In this document: positions 8,905-16,934 of the stretch, in pieces
Layout of the letters: each line of letters starts with the position of its first letter
Numbering within the stretch: position 1 is the stretch's first letter
DNA from: Stappia sp. MMSF_3263
GTDB taxonomy: Bacteria; Pseudomonadota; Alphaproteobacteria; Rhizobiales; Stappiaceae
Direction of reading: 5' to 3'
DNA: 64,000 bases
Assembly (NCBI RefSeq): GCF_030733745.1
Contig: NZ_JASHIK010000001.1
Coordinates: forward strand, 542,120-606,119
Translations under genes and position numbers: made by a program
Notes under the pieces: model-generated
Told to the model about the DNA's origin: nothing
Database searches by the model: none
The model's input: only the letters and a program-made list of their open reading frames with translations

Positions 8905-9954
8905 TCAATCGCGCCCACTCTGCTGGCGGAAACGGGAAGGGGAGGTGCCGGCGGCGCGGCGGAAGGCCCGGGCGAAGGCGCCCTGGTCGTCATAGCCAAG
9001 CCGCCAGGCAATCTCGCCGACCGGCAGGTGCGTCTCCCGAAGTGCCCACAGGGCATAGGCGGTGCGGGCATCGTCGACCAGCGAGCGGAACGACTGGCCC
9101 CTGCGGTCGAGCTGGCGGCGCAGGCTGCGTTCCGACAGGCCGCAATCTTCCGCGATCCTACTCTGGTTCAGCTGCCCCTGGCCGAGCCGCCAATAGATTG
9201 CCTCGATGATCTGCGTGCAGCACGGCTCCGTGATGGCCAAAGGGGCGGCCGGAGGCCGCCGATCGCTTGCGCGCCGCAGGCCCGGATCGGCCGGTGTCGG
9301 GTGCACGGGTGTTTCGAGAAGCCGCGCCGGGAAGGCAAGCATGTTGCTGGGCTGACCATAGAGCGGTGCGGAACCTGCAAGGCGTGCGAGCGGAGCCCCG
9401 GTGTCGCGCTCATGCTCGAAGGAAAGGGCCACTGGGAAGGCGTCATTGCCCGTATCTCCGGCGAAACGGCGCACCACGGCATCCAGGAAGGCGAGGGTGA
9501 ATTCCGCATCGCGTGAGCGGGGCCAGATTGCCGGGTCGATGATGCGATAGGTGAGAATGCAGGTGTCGTCCGCGACGCTGCGCTTGAACGCAGTACCGTG
9601 CTGCAGCGACTGGAGATCGGCGAGCAGTCCGTCGAGAAGGCCGTCGAGCCGGCGTGCCGCAAGGCCTGCCGGGAACAGCTCGGCCAGTGCCGGGGCGGCG
9701 ATCGCCTGTCCGCAGCGCCACATGCGGCCCTCGTCGGGTGCCTGCGAGCCGCCGGCCTGCATCAGGTCGGTGAACTGGGCAAGCGGCAGGTCGACGGCAG
9801 CGGTTGCAGCACCTCGCCTGATGCGATCCGGTCGTGCGAGCCCGCTTTCGGCGAACGCGCGGGTGGCATCGACGCCGCTGGCCTGCATCGCCTCCGCAAT
9901 CAGCGGCAATGCCGAGGTGGAAATCGTCGCAGGAGGAAGGGGCAGGGCAGGCAT
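8905..9954 (-). CDS. AraC-family transcriptional regulator (AraC_arabin/OruR type)
   Basis: 349 residues. The N-terminal ~230 residues resemble the arabinose-binding-type sensor domain of the OruR/ArgR subgroup. The C-terminal 100 residues hold two helix-turn-helix units, with LNQSRIAEDCGLSERSLRRQLDRRG and PVGEIAWRLGYDDQGAFARAFRRAAGTSPSRFR as the diagnostic segments. The gene follows the copper amine oxidase gene on the same strand with a 115-bp gap, and may control it, as FeaR (also AraC type) controls tynA in E. coli. This link is inferred from position only. Confidence 0.85.
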   Translation of the reverse strand: MPALPLPPATISTSALPLIAEAMQASGVDATRAFAESGLARPDRIRRGAATAAVDLPLAQFTDLMQAGGSQAPDEGRMWRCGQAIAAPALAELFPAGLAARRLDGLLDGLLADLQSLQHGTAFKRSVADDTCILTYRIIDPAIWPRSRDAEFTLAFLDAVVRRFAGDTGNDAFPVALSFEHERDTGAPLARLAGSAPLYGQPSNMLAFPARLLETPVHPTPADPGLRRASDRRPPAAPLAITEPCCTQIIEAIYWRLGQGQLNQSRIAEDCGLSERSLRRQLDRRGQSFRSLVDDARTAYALWALRETHLPVGEIAWRLGYDDQGAFARAFRRAAGTSPSRFRQQSGRD

Positions 9955-10069
9955 GGCCGGATCCGATCGCTGCCCTGATCGTGGGCGCGGGCGGCGACGC
10001 TGTCAATCGGCGGGAACGGGTGCGGAGAGTGGCGGGGCGGAACCTGTCCGGCCCGCCTGGGCTGTGTGG

Positions 10070-12085
10070 TCAGTTCTCGGTGGGCAACGGGATGGTCAGT
10101 GCCGGGTTGTGGGCGAAGAAGTTGAAGGGACGCAGTGTGAAGCCCTTCCACATCGTCGACATCACCGGCCAGTCCTCCGTGTGCGGTACATGGTGGAAAC
10201 CCATCGTGTACCAGGTGACGATGTCGGTGTTGGCGATCGGCCGGTCGCGTTCGGTCCAGGCGGCCAACGTGTCGGAACCGTCGCTTTGGAAGGCGAAGCG
10301 CCCACCCGCATAGCGCTCATTCACATTGTAGGGCGTGTTCCACAGCGTGTACTCGATATAGGCATTGCGCTTGAACGGAGCGTCGCCGGCAAAGTCGAAG
10401 GGGCCGTAGGCGACCGAGTTTCCGGGCACTATCATGTAGCCGGGCTTGTGGCCGAGCGGCCCGTCCGCGCCCATGTTCATCACATGGTACATGGCGGGCG
10501 TGTTCGGATTGACCTTGTAGCGCCCGGCCGTTTCCGTCTTTGCCATCGTCGTTTCCGTCACCCAGAACGAGCGGCGCGGGGCGCCGTCTTCCGGCGTTCC
10601 GGCGACCAGCGCGGTGCGCATGAAGCTGTTCGCCTGGCCATCGACGTCGAAGTCGAGCTTGAAGTTGAAGTAGTGGTCGTGATTGGGCGCGACGAGGTTT
10701 GGCGCGATCAACGTCCCGTAGCGGGTTTCCTCCGCCGCTCCCGCGTCGCTCATCGACTTCACCGCCGCGCCCTTGACCGCATCGAGGCCGGTCGAACCGA
10801 CCATCACGTCGATGCGCCCGTCCTGGTGGAAGACGTAGTCGACGAGATAGTCGTAATTGCCCACCTCCGAGGCCGAGCGCACGACAAGTTGCGTCGCCGG
10901 GCGTCCCTCGGCCGGAACCTGTTCGGTCTCCGACTGGGCGAAGATCTCGAAATGCCGCCAGGCGGGATCGCCGATGTTGCGCTCGAAGATGCAGATCGCG
11001 TCGGGAATCGCGAGCGGCGCACCCTCGTCGGTATGGACCGTGGCAGGCAGGAAGGTGGCGTAGGCCGGACAATCGACGCCGGGCCGGAGTGGCGTCAGGA
11101 AGATGCCGAAGCCGTATTCGCCGCTGTCCATGTAGGTGCGCCAGTACCAGCCATCGTCCGGGTCCATGTAGGGCACGAAGACTTCCGACAGATGGACCTG
11201 GTAGAGGACGCTGCGCCAGCGTTCGCCTTCGCGCACGTCGATGTTGGAGAGAACCACGCCAGGCCGCTTGTCGACCCGTGCCCGGAAACGCCAGATGTCC
11301 CAGGAGATCAGGCCATTCTCGATGGTGACATTGGAACCGCCTGGTTGCGACAGCGCGGCGGGACTGGCCTGCGGGCGCAGGGCGCCGGTGCGCGCCTTGA
11401 CCTCGGCCTCGCTGTAGCCCCAGCCGTCTTCAGGCACGGCGCGCGCGCCGGTATCGAAGACCTCGACGACATCGCGAGCGTTCAGGTCGACCACCGCGTA
11501 AAGCCCTTCGACCGGCTTGGCGTAGAAATTCGTGCCTTCCGGCAGCACGTAGCAGGGAACCTTCATCAGGCGCCGACCGTCTTCCTCGGCGAGGCCGAAG
11601 CGTCCGGCCGTCAGCGGCAGGCAGAAGACCTGATCGGGCTTGAGGCCGCGCTTTTCAAGACCGGCGACGAAAGCCGGGTCGCCGGTGGCAAGCTCCATCG
11701 CCGTCATGAACTCGGCCAGCAGGATCATCGTCTCGCCGCCCGCCGGCTCCACTGTCACCACCCGGTCGCCGGCAAGGTCGACTTCCGCGACGAAGGCTCC
11801 CTTGTCGTTCTTGAAGTGGACCTCGACCGTGCGAGGTTCCGGATTGCCTTCCTGCCACGCCAGGACCACGGATTTTTCCGGCTCCTTCAAGGAGATATAT
11901 GGATAGAGCGTGCCGGCTCCGGTGTGGTCGCCATCGGCCAGAAGCGCCACCGCCTCGCTGATCTCCGCCTCCGTGAGCGCGTCGAGCGGGTGGGCGGACG
12001 CCGGCAGCGCCGACAGAGCGGCTGCCAGCAGCGTGCCGGCGAGCAGCGGCGCGCGGACCGCGCACCTCGAGTGGTGAGATGTCAT
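10070..12085 (-). CDS. Copper-containing primary amine oxidase (tyramine oxidase type), periplasmic
   Basis: Oxidises primary amines to aldehydes with release of ammonia and hydrogen peroxide. It has 671 residues with a signal peptide (about 1-31). The topaquinone motif N-Y-D-Y is at 410-413, Y411 being the cofactor precursor. Copper ligands are visible in HDHYFNFKLDFD (H-x-H) and GFHHVPHTEDWP (third histidine). The catalytic-base aspartate is expected in YMDSGEYGFG. ATG 12085 has a strong AGGAGGGG site and starts directly at the signal peptide. The family includes E. coli TynA/MaoA, but the true substrate is unknown. The adjacent AraC gene is a likely regulator. Confidence 0.93.
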   Translation of the reverse strand: MTSHHSRCAVRAPLLAGTLLAAALSALPASAHPLDALTEAEISEAVALLADGDHTGAGTLYPYISLKEPEKSVVLAWQEGNPEPRTVEVHFKNDKGAFVAEVDLAGDRVVTVEPAGGETMILLAEFMTAMELATGDPAFVAGLEKRGLKPDQVFCLPLTAGRFGLAEEDGRRLMKVPCYVLPEGTNFYAKPVEGLYAVVDLNARDVVEVFDTGARAVPEDGWGYSEAEVKARTGALRPQASPAALSQPGGSNVTIENGLISWDIWRFRARVDKRPGVVLSNIDVREGERWRSVLYQVHLSEVFVPYMDPDDGWYWRTYMDSGEYGFGIFLTPLRPGVDCPAYATFLPATVHTDEGAPLAIPDAICIFERNIGDPAWRHFEIFAQSETEQVPAEGRPATQLVVRSASEVGNYDYLVDYVFHQDGRIDVMVGSTGLDAVKGAAVKSMSDAGAAEETRYGTLIAPNLVAPNHDHYFNFKLDFDVDGQANSFMRTALVAGTPEDGAPRRSFWVTETTMAKTETAGRYKVNPNTPAMYHVMNMGADGPLGHKPGYMIVPGNSVAYGPFDFAGDAPFKRNAYIEYTLWNTPYNVNERYAGGRFAFQSDGSDTLAAWTERDRPIANTDIVTWYTMGFHHVPHTEDWPVMSTMWKGFTLRPFNFFAHNPALTIPLPTEN

Positions 12086-12450
12086 GGGGATTGCCCCTCC
12101 TCGATATGAACCCGTCTGGTGTGCGGCGCCGGATCGTTTGGCCGGTCTTTTCCGCGTCCGGCAGGATAGGCGCGTCGGCGCGGTCAGGTTGTGCATTTCC
12201 GGCCAGAACGTGTCTCCTCCGCGGGCACCCGAAAAGTGTCGTTCGGCGAAATTGCCTGGCATTCTCTTGACGCTACGGGTGCGCGACGTCCGCTGCGGGT
12301 CACGAATGGATTGCCCCTCGGCGGCGGGCGAACGGCCGTATTTTTTCACATTTCCGAAACGATCTGGGCGTCACCGTGTCTGAGCACCCTTGGCTTCTGA
12401 CCCCGTCATGGTGCGCTTCCCGGACGAACCGGGCGAGGGGGCAATTGGAG
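12086..12450. other. Divergent intergenic region, amine oxidase / amidohydrolase
   Basis: 365 bases between two divergently transcribed genes. It must hold both promoters. No clear operator or sigma-70 box pair was recognised. Frames that read through it lack ribosome binding sites and family resemblance. Confidence 0.5.
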
Positions 12451-14349
12451 ATGATTGTGAAGAGTATGTCCAAGTCTCTCCTGGCGATGTTGCTCGCCGG
12501 GTTCAGCACGTTGCCAGCTTTCGCCGCCGAAAGGGTCGCCGATCGGATCTGGTCCGGCGGTCCGATCCTGACCATGAACGACCTTGAGCCGCGCGCAGAG
12601 GCAGTTGCGGAAAAGGACGGCAAGATCATCGCGGTTGGCCCTGCGGACGAGGTGATGAAGCACAAGGGAGAGGGCACCGAACTCGTCGACCTGAAGGGGC
12701 GCGCGATGCTGCCCGGCTTCGTTGATGCACATGGCCACGCCTTCATGATTGGCGTGCAGGCGGTATCGGCCAACACCCAGCCTGCGCCCGATGGCAAGGT
12801 GAACGACATTCCCGCTTTGCAGCAGACGCTTGGCGAGTGGCGGAAGGCCTATCCGGAGCGGATCGAACGGCTCGGAACCGTGCTCGGCTTCGGTTATGAC
12901 GATGCGCAGCTGAAGGAACAGCGTCATCCCACGCGCGCTGATCTTGACGCGGTCTCTGCGGACGTGCCGGTGGTGATCATTCACCAGTCCGGTCACATCG
13001 GCGTCTTCAATTCGAAGGCGCTTGAAGTGGCCGGCATCTCGGCCGGGACCAAGGACCCGGACGGCGGCGTGATCCGCCGGGAAGAGGGCGGCAGCGAACC
13101 GAACGGAGTGCTTGAGGAAGCGGCCTTCTTTCCTGCCTTGATGAAGCTGTTGTCCGGTCTCGACCAGGAAGGCGGTCAGGAACTCTTCGTTGCGGGAACC
13201 GAGCTGTTGGCGAGCTACGGCTATACCACCGGCCAGGAAGGACGTTCGACAACGAATGTCGTCAAGCTGATGCGGGCTGCGGCCGATGCCGGCCGGATCA
13301 AGATTGACGTGGTGACCTATCCCGACGTGCTGGTCGACCGCGACTATATCGCCCAGACCGTTTCCCGGACCTACAAGAACGGCCTCCGCGTCGCCGGCGC
13401 CAAGCTGACCATCGACGGTTCGCCCCAGGGGTTCACGGCACTGCGCGACCGGCCCTACTACAATCCGCCGGCTCAGTATCGCCGGGATTATGCCGGTTAT
13501 GCGGCCGCCAGCGCCGATCAGGTGTTCGGCGCCATTGACTGGGCGTTCGAGAATGACATCCAGATCATCACCCATGCCAATGGCGAAGGCGCTTCGGACA
13601 TGCTGATTGCGGCTGTCGGAACGGCGAGGGAAAAGCACGGCGTTGCCGATCGCCGGCCGGTTCTGATCCATGGGCAGTTCATGCGCAAGGACCAGGTTGC
13701 CGCGATCGATGAGCTCGAGGTGTTTCCCTCGCTCTTTCCGATGCATACGTTCTACTGGGGTGACTGGCACCGTGATCGCACCGTCGGCCCGGTGAACGCC
13801 GACAATATTTCCCCGACGGGCTGGGTGCGCGAGCGCGGCATGATGTTTTCCTCCCACCATGATGCGCCTGTGGCCTTTCCCGACAGCATGCGAATCCTCG
13901 ACGCCACGGTGACGAGACGGACGCGGTCCGGCGACATTCTTGGGCCCCACCAGCGCGTGGATGTGATGACCGCGCTGAAGGCGATGACCATCTGGCCGGC
14001 CTATCAGCACTTCGAGGAAGCCGATAAGGGATCCATCGAGGTCGGCAAGGTCGCCGATCTGATCGTGCTGAGCGCCGATCCGACAGCCATCGACCCGGAG
14101 ACGATCGAGACGCTCAAGGTCCAGGAGACGATCAAGCGGGGGCAGACCATCTATACCCGCAAGGACGGCGGGAAACAGGGTAGCCTGCAGATGCGTCCGG
14201 GACCGGATGGAAGCGACGCGCTCGGCAACTTCCTGCGTCACGCATCCGCCAGCGTGGAAGCGTCCGGTAGCCATGCGCATGGGCCCGATCTCCTTTACGA
14301 TGCTTTCGCTTCGGGCTTTGCCAGCAAGACGCCCGGCGTCACTCGCTGA
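12451..14349 (+). CDS. Exported amidohydrolase family 3 protein (YtcJ-like)
   Basis: 632 residues with a signal peptide (MSKSLLAMLLAGFSTLPAFAA). Metal-dependent hydrolase of the amidohydrolase superfamily: the beta-strand I motif is FVDAHGHAF, further ligands are expected in QIITHANGEG and RPVLIHGQF, and SSHHDAPVAFPD is typical of YtcJ-type proteins; GSIEVGKVADLIVL is the C-terminal hallmark. About 50 residues extend beyond the usual end. The substrate is unknown. ATG 12451 or 12466 may be the start. The gene is divergent from the amine oxidase; a shared role in amine or amide use is possible but unproven. A strong terminator follows. Confidence 0.85.
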   Translation: MIVKSMSKSLLAMLLAGFSTLPAFAAERVADRIWSGGPILTMNDLEPRAEAVAEKDGKIIAVGPADEVMKHKGEGTELVDLKGRAMLPGFVDAHGHAFMIGVQAVSANTQPAPDGKVNDIPALQQTLGEWRKAYPERIERLGTVLGFGYDDAQLKEQRHPTRADLDAVSADVPVVIIHQSGHIGVFNSKALEVAGISAGTKDPDGGVIRREEGGSEPNGVLEEAAFFPALMKLLSGLDQEGGQELFVAGTELLASYGYTTGQEGRSTTNVVKLMRAAADAGRIKIDVVTYPDVLVDRDYIAQTVSRTYKNGLRVAGAKLTIDGSPQGFTALRDRPYYNPPAQYRRDYAGYAAASADQVFGAIDWAFENDIQIITHANGEGASDMLIAAVGTAREKHGVADRRPVLIHGQFMRKDQVAAIDELEVFPSLFPMHTFYWGDWHRDRTVGPVNADNISPTGWVRERGMMFSSHHDAPVAFPDSMRILDATVTRRTRSGDILGPHQRVDVMTALKAMTIWPAYQHFEEADKGSIEVGKVADLIVLSADPTAIDPETIETLKVQETIKRGQTIYTRKDGGKQGSLQMRPGPDGSDALGNFLRHASASVEASGSHAHGPDLLYDAFASGFASKTPGVTR

Positions 14350-14376
14350 CGCATTGCCGACAACGGTCGTTACAGT

Positions 14377-14405
14377 CGCCCGGGGCCGCAGACCCCGGGC
14401 GTTTT
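14377..14405 (+). terminator. Rho-independent terminator after the amidohydrolase gene
   Basis: Perfect 9-bp stem CGCCCGGGG / CCCCGGGCG with a 7-base loop, followed by TTTTA. It starts 27 bases after the stop codon. Confidence 0.85.
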
Positions 14406-14771
14406 ACGTTTGCGGCGGTCGAGTGTTCGGTCCGCAAAGGCGAGCATGTGCATTTCCGTCCGGGATGGCGCATGCTGGGAGCGGCAGGCTGTTGCCGGCC
14501 GCCGGATGCGCTGACGAGCGGCGCGGCTTGACGCGGATCAAGGCCGGTCCGGAGCAAAGCTGCTACTCGTCCGGAAGAGGGGCGGCCTCGGCAATGATCC
14601 GGGGCGCGGTGACGGATTGTCGCGGTGTTGACGTGTCGCAATCTGCGGGCCTGCGTGCCGCGATAGATTGGCCGGGCTGACGAACCGGCAAACCGTTGGC
14701 ACTCACCTGCGACTGTCCTTCGCGAACCTGTTTCGCAAGTGTCTCGTGGGGCGGGACAAAGGGCCGAACAA
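14406..14771. other. ccoG upstream region
   Basis: 366 bases with no supported gene. It holds the FNR-type box at 14528-14541 and a predicted leader of about 200 bases before ccoG. Reading frames in it have no family resemblance. Confidence 0.5.
14528..14541. promoter_or_regulatory. FNR/FixK-type box upstream of ccoGHIS
   Basis: TTGACGCGGATCAA matches the FNR consensus with one mismatch, the same one as in the ccoN box. If used at -41.5, transcription would begin near 14576. Confidence 0.72.
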
Positions 14772-16241
14772 ATGGACGGAACAATGCGTGCAGAAACCGA
14801 TCCCGCCGGCGGCGGATCCCACCCGGACGACTGGTTCGCCTCGGCGAAGAAGATCTATCCGATGGCGGTGCATGGCCGGTTCCGCAACATCAAGTGGACC
14901 GTGCTCTTCATTACGCTCGGCATCTACTATTTCCTGCCCTTCATCCGCTGGGACCGGGGACCGGACGCGCCCGATCAGGCCGTGCTCATCGATCTGGCCG
15001 GCCGGCGCGCCTATTTCTTCTTCATCGAGATCTGGCCGCAGGAGGTCTACTACCTGACCGGCCTGCTGATCCTGGCGGCGATGGCACTGTTCCTGATGAA
15101 TGCCGTCGCCGGGCGCGTCTGGTGTGGCTATCTTTGCCCGCAAACCGTGTGGACGGACCTGTTCCTGTGGGTCGAGCGCTACACCGAGGGAGACCGCCGC
15201 GAGCGCATGAAACTGGCCGACCAGCCCTGGTCGGTTCAGAAGGTGACGCAAAAGCTTGCCAAGCATACGCTGTGGCTGATGATCGCCTGGTGGACCGGCG
15301 GCGCCTGGGTGCTCTATTTCTCGGATGCGCCAACCCTTATGAAGGATCTGGCGACCGGCAGCGCGCCGTTCTCCGCCTATCTTTGGATCGGCATCCTGAC
15401 CTTCTCCACCTATGCGCTCGCCGGGCATATGCGCGAGCAGGTCTGCATCTTCCTGTGTCCGTGGCCGCGCATCCAGGCGGCCCTGACAGACGAAGAAGCC
15501 CTCAATGTCACCTATCGCTACGATCGGGGCGAGCCGCGCGGATCGCTGAAACACAACCGCAAGCTGGAGGAGGAAGGCCAGCCGGCAGGAGACTGCGTCG
15601 ACTGCAACCAGTGCTTCCATGCCTGTCCGACCGGTGTCGACATCCGCAACGGCACCCAGCTCGGCTGCATCCAGTGCGGGCTGTGCATCGACGCCTGCGA
15701 CACGGTGATGGACAAGGTGGGCAAGCCGCGCGGACTGATCGCCTACGACACCGATGAAAACATCAAGCGGCGCAGCGAGGGCAAGGAAGCCGTCGTGCAC
15801 ATCGTGCGGCCGCGTACGGTCACCTACGCCGTTATCATCGCCCTGGTCGGTGCGATCATGGCCTATGCGCTGGCCACCCGCTCCTTCGAGGGCATAAGTG
15901 TCCTGCATGACCGCAATCCTATCTATGTGGAACTGTCCGACGGTTCGGTCCGCAACGGTTACACGATCCGTCTTCTCAACAAGCGGCAGATGGCGCGCGA
16001 GTTCATCCTGTCGGTCGAGGGCATGCCCGCGGGCACCCGGATCGAGGCGGTGGGCATCACCGAAAACGTGCTGGGCAAGCCCGTCGTCGGCGTCGGCCCG
16101 GATACGACCCGGGAAGTGCGTGTCCTGGTATTCTCGCCGGCCGCCGCGGAACTGCAGAAATCGACGCCGGTGACATTCCGCATCACCGAGACGGTGATGG
16201 GCGCGGTCGCCCGGGCCGAGGATTTCTTCAAGGCTCCCTGA
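14772..16241 (+). CDS. ccoG: Cytochrome c oxidase accessory protein CcoG/FixG
   Basis: Membrane-bound iron-sulphur protein needed for cbb3 oxidase assembly; work on relatives points to cupric reductase activity that supplies Cu(I). It has 489 residues with about five membrane spans in the N-terminal half. Two 4Fe-4S motifs follow (CVDCNQCFHACP and CIQCGLCIDACD), and there is a periplasmic immunoglobulin-like C-terminal domain. GYLCPQTVWTDLF is a conserved FixG segment. ATG 14772 follows AAAGGG at good spacing; ATG 14784 is an alternative. First gene of ccoGHIS, which here lies 8.8 kb from ccoNOQP. Confidence 0.95.
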   Translation: MDGTMRAETDPAGGGSHPDDWFASAKKIYPMAVHGRFRNIKWTVLFITLGIYYFLPFIRWDRGPDAPDQAVLIDLAGRRAYFFFIEIWPQEVYYLTGLLILAAMALFLMNAVAGRVWCGYLCPQTVWTDLFLWVERYTEGDRRERMKLADQPWSVQKVTQKLAKHTLWLMIAWWTGGAWVLYFSDAPTLMKDLATGSAPFSAYLWIGILTFSTYALAGHMREQVCIFLCPWPRIQAALTDEEALNVTYRYDRGEPRGSLKHNRKLEEEGQPAGDCVDCNQCFHACPTGVDIRNGTQLGCIQCGLCIDACDTVMDKVGKPRGLIAYDTDENIKRRSEGKEAVVHIVRPRTVTYAVIIALVGAIMAYALATRSFEGISVLHDRNPIYVELSDGSVRNGYTIRLLNKRQMAREFILSVEGMPAGTRIEAVGITENVLGKPVVGVGPDTTREVRVLVFSPAAAELQKSTPVTFRITETVMGAVARAEDFFKAP

Positions 16242-16260
16242 GACTTGAATCTTGAACCGG

Positions 16261-16282
16261 GACCGGCCCGTGCGGGCCGGTC
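16261..16282. other. Perfect 22-base hairpin between ccoG and ccoH
   Basis: GACCGGCCCG / CGGGCCGGTC with a 2-base loop (TG), 19 bases after the ccoG stop. No T-run follows, so it is not a standard terminator. It may stabilise the ccoG message end, attenuate read-through, or be a repeat. Confidence 0.5.
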
Positions 16283-16358
16283 ATGACACGCCTGAGTAGT
16301 AATCCCGATCGGAGGCTTGCGGCTGTTGCGGCTTCGCCGAGTTCGCTAGGATCGAGAC

Positions 16359-16883
16359 ATGGCACATCTTACAGAGCATACCTTTCGCAGCGACGACATC
16401 AGGCCGGTGACCGGCCGTACGGTGTTCTTCTGGCTTGCCGGGTTCTTCTCGGCGATGCTGGTCGCCAACGCGTTTTTCGTCTACTTCGCCCTGTCGTCCT
16501 TCCCCGGCGTGGTGACGGAGCAGGCGTATGAGGACGGGTTGGCCTATAATGGCCGCATCGCTGCCTCGCGTGCCCAGGTCAAGCTTAACTGGGATGTCTC
16601 CGGCAAGGTCTGGCGCGATGCCGACGGCATGGCCCGGATATCGGTGACAGCGCGCGACGCGGCCGGTGCTCCACTGACGGGGTTGGCGGTGACGGCCATG
16701 CTTCTGCGACCGGCCAGCCCGGAGCCGGCCCGTAGCGTGTCTCTTCAGGAAGGCGAGACCGGCAGCTATTCTGGCCGGGTCGATGCGGTGGCAGCCGGCA
16801 GATGGATCCTCGATCTCGATGCGCAGTCCGGCGGGGAGGGAGAGCAGTTTCTTTCCCGCAACCGCATCTTTCTCGACCAGTGA
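16359..16883 (+). CDS. ccoH: cbb3 oxidase assembly protein CcoH/FixH
   Basis: Single-span membrane protein needed for stable assembly of the cbb3 complex. It has 174 residues: a short cytoplasmic N-terminus with R-P-V-T-G-R-T-V, a membrane helix at about 24-46, and a periplasmic FixH domain. The segments YNGRIAASRAQVKLNWDV and RWILDLDAQ are typical of FixH. ATG 16359 agrees with the family. It is separated from ccoG by 117 bases that include a perfect hairpin, and from ccoI by 51 bases. Confidence 0.92.
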   Translation: MAHLTEHTFRSDDIRPVTGRTVFFWLAGFFSAMLVANAFFVYFALSSFPGVVTEQAYEDGLAYNGRIAASRAQVKLNWDVSGKVWRDADGMARISVTARDAAGAPLTGLAVTAMLLRPASPEPARSVSLQEGETGSYSGRVDAVAAGRWILDLDAQSGGEGEQFLSRNRIFLDQ

Positions 16884-16934
16884 GGCAGGCGCCGTCCGTT
16901 CTCGGCCGGCGCGCGCAAGAGGGTTTTCGCGGCA

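Noticed and set aside
9551..12109. Very long open frame (852 codons) on the plus strand
   Set aside because: It lies antisense to the AraC gene and the copper amine oxidase gene, is rich in R, V and D as expected of a high-GC shadow frame, and has no domain resemblance.
12406..14280. 624-codon open frame on the minus strand
   Set aside because: Antisense to the amidohydrolase gene, which shows intact metal-binding motifs.
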